Source: an uncultured Paracoccaceae bacterium (GTDB taxonomy: Bacteria; Pseudomonadota; Alphaproteobacteria; Rhodobacterales; Rhodobacteraceae). Taken from it: a stretch of DNA of 64,000 nucleotides. Shown piece after piece: positions 58,898 through 64,000 of this stretch (positions are counted from its first letter, which is position 1; every line of letters starts with the position of its first letter). The stretch spans positions 1 through 64,000 of the forward strand of contig CANLQO010000003.1 in NCBI GenBank assembly GCA_947493335.1. The letters run 5' to 3'. A program made the position numbers and the translations under genes. The notes under the pieces were generated by a model. That model saw only the letters and a list, made by a program, of their open reading frames with translations. It made no database searches and was not told the origin of the DNA.

Positions 58898-59182
58898 TTA
58901 ACGCAGCGCGGGCGGGCGAATGGGCGGTTGCCCGGTCAGCCGCAACACGCAGGATTCGTAGACTGCGATGGGGTCTGCCCCACGCAGGAAATCAGATGAA
59001 ACACCGACAGAGCCTTCAAAGAACCCCCCGGTCTTTGAATTGGTTCCGATCGTGATATTGCCCGTTGGGCCCTGCGCGGCCTGCGCGCGTTCTTCGCACT
59101 GCGCGGCGGCCCGTTCCGGGCTAGGCGGCGGCAGGTCGCAGGCGGCAAGCGCCGAGGCCGCCAATATCGCCAGCGCGCGCAT
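58898..59182 (-). CDS. Small lipoprotein in the sdh operon (94 aa)
   Basis: The ATG at 59182 overlaps the stop of the preceding gene (ATGA). MRALAILAASALAACDLPPP is a lipoprotein signal with lipobox L-A-A-C. The mature part holds CEERAQAAQGPTGNITIGTN, a glycine-rich turn region and a C-terminal CVLRLTGQP. The two mature Cys could form a disulfide. I do not recognise a family. It lies between sdhA and sdhB and is surely co-transcribed with them. Confidence 0.75.
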   Translation of the reverse strand: MRALAILAASALAACDLPPPSPERAAAQCEERAQAAQGPTGNITIGTNSKTGGFFEGSVGVSSDFLRGADPIAVYESCVLRLTGQPPIRPPALR

Positions 59183-59652
59183 CACCGCCCCGTGCAATAC
59201 TGCGTGCCGCCATAAAGCACAGAGGCCTTTGGCGGGCAGGAAGCAGAGCGGGGTTGCACAGCCTGAACGGGTGCCTGACGCGTTGGAGCAAGGCCGCCCG
59301 AAACAGCCGTCACAGGTGTGGCCTCAGTCGTGCGCTGCCCATTGACAGCAGCCCGCATTTGTTCAGGGGTCGCACCGACGCGCTGCAAACAAACCAGCAG
59401 TTTGGTCTGATCGTTGCTTTCGCTCGCACCGCCGGCAATGCCGCGTACAAACGCGCCCAATAGGCCACCACCGCGGGTCTGTGAGCGCGCATTCGACATC
59501 GACTGGCGGGTCGTACGCTGGGCCGCCTGGAACTGACCCTGACACTCCCCCACCGTCCGCGCTTCGGGAAATGCGTTTTCGGGCGTGACAGCGCAACCCG
59601 CTAAAACGATCCCGCAGACCGCCAGTGCCATTGTTGGTTTTGCAAATAGCAT
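59182..59652 (-). CDS. Lipoprotein in the sdh operon (156 aa)
   Basis: The ATG at 59652 shares its A with the sdhA stop (TGATG). [20 protein letters not shown] carries a lipoprotein signal with lipobox L-A-G-C. The mature chain includes ECQGQFQAAQRTTRQSMSNA and GGGLLGAFVRGIAGGASESN, a glycine-rich stretch like that in outer-membrane or cell-envelope inserts. The C terminus is Pro/Ala-rich with a Cys pair (SCPP, QYCTG). No family recognised. Both this and the following lipoprotein share a CQ/CEE-x-x-x-Q-A-A-Q-like segment, so they may be distantly related. Confidence 0.75.
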   Translation of the reverse strand: MLFAKPTMALAVCGIVLAGCAVTPENAFPEARTVGECQGQFQAAQRTTRQSMSNARSQTRGGGLLGAFVRGIAGGASESNDQTKLLVCLQRVGATPEQMRAAVNGQRTTEATPVTAVSGGLAPTRQAPVQAVQPRSASCPPKASVLYGGTQYCTGR

Positions 59653-61457
59653 CAATAGACCCTCGCCTTTGGGGCAATTTTCTTCAAATCAATGCCACCC
59701 TCGTCCTGAGTGGTCAGCGGATCAAGATGCACCGGGCGATAGCTCAGCTTGGTCTTGGCCCCATCAACGTTCGCAAGCGTATGGACGCGCCACTTCTTGT
59801 CGTCGCGATCCGGGTAATCTTCGTGCGCATGGGCGCCACGGCTTTCCTTGCGTGCCTCTGCCCCCACAATCGTGGCCAGCGCATTGGGCATCAGATTGCC
59901 AAGTTCCAAAGTTTCCATCAGATCGGAATTCCAGACGAGGCTGCGGTCGGTGACTTTCAGATCACCCATCTTGCCCGCAATCGCTGCCATCTTTTTCACG
60001 CCTTCGGCCAGCGTCTTGTCAGTACGGAAGACGGCAGCGTCTTCCTGCATGGCCTTTTGCATCTCCAACCGTAGTTCTGCGGTCGGGGTAGCCCCATCGG
60101 CATGACGCACGTTGTCGAACCGATCAAACGCCTGATCGACCGAGGCCTGATTCAGAACCGGGTTGGCGGCATCGGGGTCCACGACCTTACCCGCCTTGAT
60201 CGCGGCGGCACGGCCAAAGACCACAAGGTCGATGAGGCTGTTTGATCCCAGGCGGTTCGCCCCGTGCACGGATGCGCAGCCTGCCTCGCCCACGGCCATC
60301 AGCCCGGGCACGACAGCGTCCGGGTCGTCCTTGGTCGGGTTCAGCACCTCGCCCCAGTAATTCGTAGGGATCCCGCCCATGTTATAGTGCACCGTCGGCA
60401 GCACCGGGATCGGTTCCTTGGTCAGGTCCACGCCTGCAAAGATGCGCGCGCTTTCCGAAATACCGGGCAGACGCAGATCAAGCGTCTCTGGCGGCAAATG
60501 GTTGAGGTGCAGGTGGATATGGTCGCCCTGCGCGCCCACGCCACGCCCTTCGCGGATTTCCATCGTCATGCAGCGGCTGACAACGTCGCGCGACGCCAGA
60601 TCCTTATAGGTCGGCGCATAACGCTCCATAAAGCGCTCGCCTTCAGAATTGGTCAGATAGCCACCCTCGCCCCGCGCGCCTTCGGTGATCAGGCAGCCCG
60701 CACCGTAGATGCCGGTCGGGTGGAACTGCACGAACTCCATATCCTGAAGCGGCAGGCCCTGACGGGCCACCATCCCGCCACCGTCACCGGTGCAGGTATG
60801 AGCCGAGGTGGCGCTGAAATAGGCGCGGCCATAGCCGCCGGTGGCCAGCACCGTGGTCTTGGCGTTGAAGACATGCATAGTGCCATCATCAAGCTTCCAT
60901 GCCACCACGCCCTGACACTGCCCGTCTTCAGACATGATCAGATCAGTGGCGAAATATTCGATGTAGAACTCAGCCTTTTGCTTCAGCGACTGGCCATAAA
61001 GCGTGTGCAGGATCGCGTGGCCGGTGCGGTCAGCGGCGGCACAGGTGCGCTGCACGGGCGGGCCTTCGCCAAATTCGGTGGTGTGACCACCAAAGGGGCG
61101 CTGGTAGATGTTGCCCTCTTCGGTGCGGCTGAAGGGCACGCCGTAGTGCTCCAGTTCGTAGACGGCTTTGGGCGCTTCGCGGGCGAGGTATTCCATCGCA
61201 TCCGTGTCACCCAACCAGTCAGAGCCTTTGACGGTGTCATACATGTGCCACTGCCAGCTGTCGGGACCCATGTTGCCAAGGCTGGCGGCGATGCCACCCT
61301 GCGCGGCCACAGTATGGGACCGGGTCGGGAAAACCTTGGTGATACAGGCGGTTTTCAGCCCCTGTTCAGCGAGGCCAAGCGTGGCACGCAATCCCGCACC
61401 CCCTGCCCCGACAACAATGGCGTCATAGACATGCGTTTCGTATTCGTAAGCGGCCAT
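59652..61457 (-). CDS. sdhA: Succinate dehydrogenase flavoprotein subunit
   Basis: The 601-aa FAD subunit that oxidises succinate to fumarate. [20 protein letters not shown] is the FAD-binding Rossmann motif. [16 protein letters not shown]-like [17 protein letters not shown] carries the His to which FAD is covalently bound. The active site is in [20 protein letters not shown] with [11 protein letters not shown] and [14 protein letters not shown]. The ATG at 61457 follows sdhD by 20 bp. Confidence 0.97.
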   Translation of the reverse strand: MAAYEYETHVYDAIVVGAGGAGLRATLGLAEQGLKTACITKVFPTRSHTVAAQGGIAASLGNMGPDSWQWHMYDTVKGSDWLGDTDAMEYLAREAPKAVYELEHYGVPFSRTEEGNIYQRPFGGHTTEFGEGPPVQRTCAAADRTGHAILHTLYGQSLKQKAEFYIEYFATDLIMSEDGQCQGVVAWKLDDGTMHVFNAKTTVLATGGYGRAYFSATSAHTCTGDGGGMVARQGLPLQDMEFVQFHPTGIYGAGCLITEGARGEGGYLTNSEGERFMERYAPTYKDLASRDVVSRCMTMEIREGRGVGAQGDHIHLHLNHLPPETLDLRLPGISESARIFAGVDLTKEPIPVLPTVHYNMGGIPTNYWGEVLNPTKDDPDAVVPGLMAVGEAGCASVHGANRLGSNSLIDLVVFGRAAAIKAGKVVDPDAANPVLNQASVDQAFDRFDNVRHADGATPTAELRLEMQKAMQEDAAVFRTDKTLAEGVKKMAAIAGKMGDLKVTDRSLVWNSDLMETLELGNLMPNALATIVGAEARKESRGAHAHEDYPDRDDKKWRVHTLANVDGAKTKLSYRPVHLDPLTTQDEGGIDLKKIAPKARVY

Positions 61458-61477
61458 GTGGAAAGCTCCGGGAAGGA

Positions 61478-61849
61478 TTAGAGGGCGAGACGCACGACGG
61501 CGAAGACACCGGCGGCAGCAGCGGCATAGGACAGGCAGATCATGCCGATGATCGTAGCCTTGCGGGCAAAGCCATGTACGTAATCCTCGATCAAGGTCTG
61601 CACACCGCCTCGGAAATGATAGAAACCGACAAAGATCGTCAGCCCGGCAATGATTGCAGGCACAGGACGTTGATAATAGGCCACAACCTCTTCATAGGGT
61701 TGGCCCAGCACCGCGCCAAAAGTGAACATGAAGGCGATGACAAGCGGCACGAGGGCCACAGAGGTCACCATCATTTTCCAATGATGCTCTGTCCCGGTTT
61801 TGGCAGAGCCCATGCCAGAAGCGCGCTTGCGGTCAGTCAGAAATGCCAT
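61478..61849 (-). CDS. sdhD: Succinate dehydrogenase membrane anchor subunit
   Basis: A 123-aa hydrophobic subunit with three membrane helices. [18 protein letters not shown] contains the heme-ligand His and the Asp-Tyr pair at the quinone site. It anchors SdhAB with SdhC in the inner membrane. Spacing to sdhC is 10 bp. Confidence 0.93.
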   Translation of the reverse strand: MAFLTDRKRASGMGSAKTGTEHHWKMMVTSVALVPLVIAFMFTFGAVLGQPYEEVVAYYQRPVPAIIAGLTIFVGFYHFRGGVQTLIEDYVHGFARKATIIGMICLSYAAAAAGVFAVVRLAL

Positions 61850-61859
61850 AATGCGCCCC

Positions 61860-62243
61860 TTACAATACGATGACGGTGAATATGGTTAGCAAAACGCTGG
61901 CGATGATGGCCGCCTGCGCGTAGGTCTCGGACCGTTTGACATCAAGCATATGACCGCTGTCCCAGATCAGGTGACGAACACCAAACAGCAGGTGATACCA
62001 GATCGCCCAGACCGACAGGAACATGACCAGATCGCCGAACCAGGATGTGACAAAGCCATTTGCGGTCGCAAAAGCCTCTGGCCCCGTCGCAGCGGCCACG
62101 AACCACCAGACGATCATCAGTGCGGCAACGATCAGCGCGTTGCCGGTGATACGGGTGAAGATTGATGTCATTGAGGTCAGTTGCGGACGATAGATCGTCA
62201 GATGCGGCGAAAGAGGGCGATTGCCCCGGTTCACATCGGCCAT
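61860..62243 (-). CDS. sdhC: Succinate dehydrogenase cytochrome b556 subunit
   Basis: A 127-aa subunit. RPLSPHLTIYRPQLTSMTSI is the signature N terminus of SdhC, SIFTRITGNAL gives the Ser/Arg of the quinone site, and HLLFGVRHLIWDSGH the heme ligand His. The ATG at 62243 is chosen for the AAGGGAACTGAC ribosome binding site; a start 27 bp upstream is unlikely. First gene of the sdh operon; twin GTGATCAC elements lie 140-170 bp upstream. Confidence 0.95.
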   Translation of the reverse strand: MADVNRGNRPLSPHLTIYRPQLTSMTSIFTRITGNALIVAALMIVWWFVAAATGPEAFATANGFVTSWFGDLVMFLSVWAIWYHLLFGVRHLIWDSGHMLDVKRSETYAQAAIIASVLLTIFTVIVL

Positions 62244-62382
62244 GTCAGTTCCCTTCTTGGCGTCACGCAAGCCGGCAAGCCCGCGCCTTTGACCCGTTAT
62301 TGCGCATCTTTTTCAGAGAGTCACGTTAAGGCCGCCCTAAATTCCGCGCGAAATTGCCGCGTTAGCGCAAAAAGTCTATTTT

Positions 62383-62411
62383 GTGATCACAGGCGCAAAT
62401 CAAGTGATCAC
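62383..62411. promoter_or_regulatory. Two GTGATCAC palindromes upstream of sdhC
   Basis: GTGATCAC at 62383-62390 and 62404-62411, 21 bp apart (two helical turns), each within a TTGTGATCACAG/AAGTGATCACAA context. They sit between the M48 gene and sdhC and are a likely operator for a dimeric regulator of the sdh operon. The regulator is unknown. Confidence 0.5.
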
Positions 62412-62414
62412 AAA

Positions 62415-63524
62415 TCATTGCGGGGAAGCCGCAGCGTGAAGTTCATCCCCCGCAGCCCGCAACGAATGGTCCCATTCTTTTGCGATGGCACACCAGTCCG
62501 CGGTGATCGCAACCCGATCTGCACGGCACGTGCCCACATGTTCCAGAAACTGCAGCCGAAAGCGTGTCGGCGGATGGCTGGTATCCAGTTTGTGATCTTC
62601 GCTTTCCAGTTCCTTCAACAAACCGGCGCGCAAAGGATGTGCCGGATCACGCACAGCACGGCAAAGCGCATCAAGCATTTCATGCCCTTTTGGGCTGTTG
62701 CTGCCATGCATCTCCAGATGCCGTCGCTGCCAAATCGGTACAAGAGCTAGGGTCTCAAGAGAACGGGCCATCGCATCGACACCCACGGCCTCGGCAGCGA
62801 TGGCGTCGGCAAGGTATTCGGCGCGTTGGCTTTCAATGAATGCCAAGCGCAACATCCAGCTAATCAGCAATTCTAGCGCGAAGGATACAGGCACCTGAAA
62901 GACCAGCGCCTCTAACCCGGAATCGTCAGCCGGTTCGATCATATGGTACCAGCGCTGCAGCACTCCAAACGCCCGACCAGTCAAGCCGCTCCGTAGACAA
63001 TCGCCGTTCACGAAATGCGCACATTCATGAGCGATGACGGCGGTGCGTTCTTCTTGCGTCAGCAACGCCCAAAGTTGGGCACCAAAACCGAGATAGTTCT
63101 GCCCACGATCTCGTGTTGCATAGGCATTCATCTCATCGCTGACAACAAGCCTGGAAATTGGAGGCGCGCCGGTGCGGGCAGCAATCTCGTGAATAAGGGC
63201 GAATGTCGCGGGTGCATCGTTCGCGGTCCAGACGGTTTTGAAGCGCCGCGGACGCTTCCACAGCAGGAACGCGCCCGCGATGAGAAAGATCGTGCTCAAC
63301 ACAACAGAAATGGCGTTGATCCCTGCCTGTGACAGCAGAACAACGGCAAAGCTGACTAAAATGAGAGGGGTGGCAAGGATGATCAGCGACAGGAGACTTA
63401 GCGTTGCAGGCACTCCGCGTGCCTTTGAAAGACGGCCCTGCAGGTAATCGTCGCGCGCGGTTTCAAAGATGGTGGCGGCGCGACGGCGTTGCAGCTCATC
63501 GATGCGATTGGCCAGTTTTGTCAC
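62415..63524 (-). CDS. M48 family metallopeptidase (HtpX/Ste24-like)
   Basis: A 369-aa zinc peptidase with two N-terminal membrane helices (LSLLSLIILATPLILVSFAV; AINAISVVLSTIFLIAGAFL). The zinc motif VIAHECAHFVNGD lies near residue 165, and the third ligand Glu is in ESQRAEYLADAIAAE near residue 235. The layout fits M48 membrane proteases of the HtpX/Ste24 type with a cytoplasmic or periplasmic active site. The last 90 residues are soluble. The stop lies 4 bp from the second GTGATCAC operator. Confidence 0.88.
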   Translation of the reverse strand: MTKLANRIDELQRRRAATIFETARDDYLQGRLSKARGVPATLSLLSLIILATPLILVSFAVVLLSQAGINAISVVLSTIFLIAGAFLLWKRPRRFKTVWTANDAPATFALIHEIAARTGAPPISRLVVSDEMNAYATRDRGQNYLGFGAQLWALLTQEERTAVIAHECAHFVNGDCLRSGLTGRAFGVLQRWYHMIEPADDSGLEALVFQVPVSFALELLISWMLRLAFIESQRAEYLADAIAAEAVGVDAMARSLETLALVPIWQRRHLEMHGSNSPKGHEMLDALCRAVRDPAHPLRAGLLKELESEDHKLDTSHPPTRFRLQFLEHVGTCRADRVAITADWCAIAKEWDHSLRAAGDELHAAASPQ

Positions 63525-63589
63525 GGTTTACTCCGCCGTTGCATGGCGCAGACCTGCCCACAAGGCCCTCTGCCTGTCAAGCAAGCGCA

Positions 63590-64000
63590 TCAATGAGATG
63601 GTGCGAGGGACGCGATCTGTTTTGTGATCTCGCGGATCAGCTTTTGCCGAATTCTTTCCTGATATTCCTGGTAATCCGCCGCGCGCAAAGCAAAGGCGCC
63701 CGGGCCCGTGATCACATGGGTCCGGAAGTATTCAACCAACCCGGCCTGTTCATTCTCGATCGCCAAGGCATTGATGGTGACTTTGCGCGACAGCGCCAGG
63801 GCACGGGCCTCTGTCGGGTCAAGCCCTTCATTCGACAAGCCATCGCCGCTGATGTCGATCACCTGCCTTTTGCAATCGGACACGGCAGGGTCATCAAAGG
63901 CGGCGAGTGCGACCAGCATCGCCTCACCCACGGCTGTGGAAAAATTGCGCCACCGGCGCGGGGCAAGGGCCACGTCCGTCGCCAGCGCATCAGCGCGGTC
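63590..64000 (-). CDS. DUF1194 / von Willebrand A-like protein (5' end outside window)
   Basis: The frame is open from the right edge; 136 C-terminal residues are visible. AVGEAMLVALAAFDDPAVSD, then RQVIDISGDGLSNEGLDP and VTINALAIENEQ, match DUF1194 proteins, which have a vWA fold; the DISGDG segment supplies a strand of the metal-adhesion site. The end is YFRTHVITGPGAFALRAADY and a basic tail. Full-length members are about 250-270 aa with a signal peptide, so about half the gene is missing here. Confidence 0.8.
   Translation of the reverse strand, partial: DRADALATDVALAPRRWRNFSTAVGEAMLVALAAFDDPAVSDCKRQVIDISGDGLSNEGLDPTEARALALSRKVTINALAIENEQAGLVEYFRTHVITGPGAFALRAADYQEYQERIRQKLIREITKQIASLAPSH

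Noticed and set aside
60264-61481. A 405-codon plus-strand frame across sdhA
   Set aside because: Antisense to sdhA; no family-like motifs or ribosome binding site.

Overview
The window looks like a chromosomal segment of a marine alphaproteobacterium of the family Rhodobacteraceae (Roseobacter group). The basis is the gene content: a second rpoH-type heat-shock sigma factor, the ethylmalonyl-CoA pathway genes ccrA and ecm, a luxR-luxI pair, an HvrA-like H-NS protein, a BMP-family nucleoside-type ABC transporter, a GSH-rich enzyme set, GC-rich third codon positions and CtrA-type TTAA-N7-TTAA boxes. This family assignment is inference. No rRNA, tRNA, CRISPR, prophage or insertion sequence was seen.

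Layout. 1-6.7 kb: the 5' part of a large repetitive surface/secreted protein (runs off the left edge), an unknown protein, a TPR-glycosyltransferase-9 protein, a tiny lipoprotein, an odd proline-rich protein and a hydroxyacid dehydrogenase. 6.8-15.8 kb: SH3 protein, cation efflux protein, M3 peptidase, a polar amino-acid ABC transporter (permease plus binding protein), then membrane-fused MoeB, dut, coaBC and rpoH on the minus strand. 15.9-30.7 kb: cobU, a CobC-like phosphatase, a GST with a TRASH/YHS-type tail, comM, gshB, yraN, rsmI, lpoA, glnD, murJ, exoY, a catalytically dead rhomboid, trpS and a VOC protein. 30.9-38.8 kb: ilvE, a universal stress protein, three near-identical tandem genes for small secreted proteins, a sulfatase-RTX fusion, then nfuA, DUF6958, tsaB and a GNAT gene. 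39-46.4 kb: a BMP-family ABC transporter operon with a LysE exporter gene inserted, then TauE/SafE plus a TIGR02186 protein. 46.4-57 kb: SDR, RecD-like helicase, luxI, luxR with a TTG-initiated small gene in front, ccrA, a plsB-like acyltransferase, ecm, an H-NS-like protein, a DUF4329 protein and deoD. 57-64 kb: DUF1989 protein, the sdhCDAB operon with two extra lipoprotein genes between sdhA and sdhB, an M48 peptidase and a truncated DUF1194 (VWA) gene.

How the parts fit. ccrA and ecm are two steps of acetyl-CoA assimilation through the ethylmalonyl-CoA pathway. Ecm needs adenosylcobalamin, to whose synthesis cobU and the CobC-like phosphatase contribute, and the pathway ends in succinate-level intermediates handled by the sdh complex. 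The BMP transporter and deoD suggest nucleoside salvage. Quorum sensing (luxI/luxR) and comM carry CtrA-like boxes, compatible with the CtrA link between signalling and DNA uptake known in this family.

Most unusual parts: the tandem triplet of secreted 109-aa proteins at 32.9-34.0 kb, whose spacers fold into equivalent hairpins despite different sequence; the two lipoproteins embedded in the sdh operon; the TTG-started gene and CtrA box in front of luxR; and paired GTGATCAC operators upstream of sdhC.
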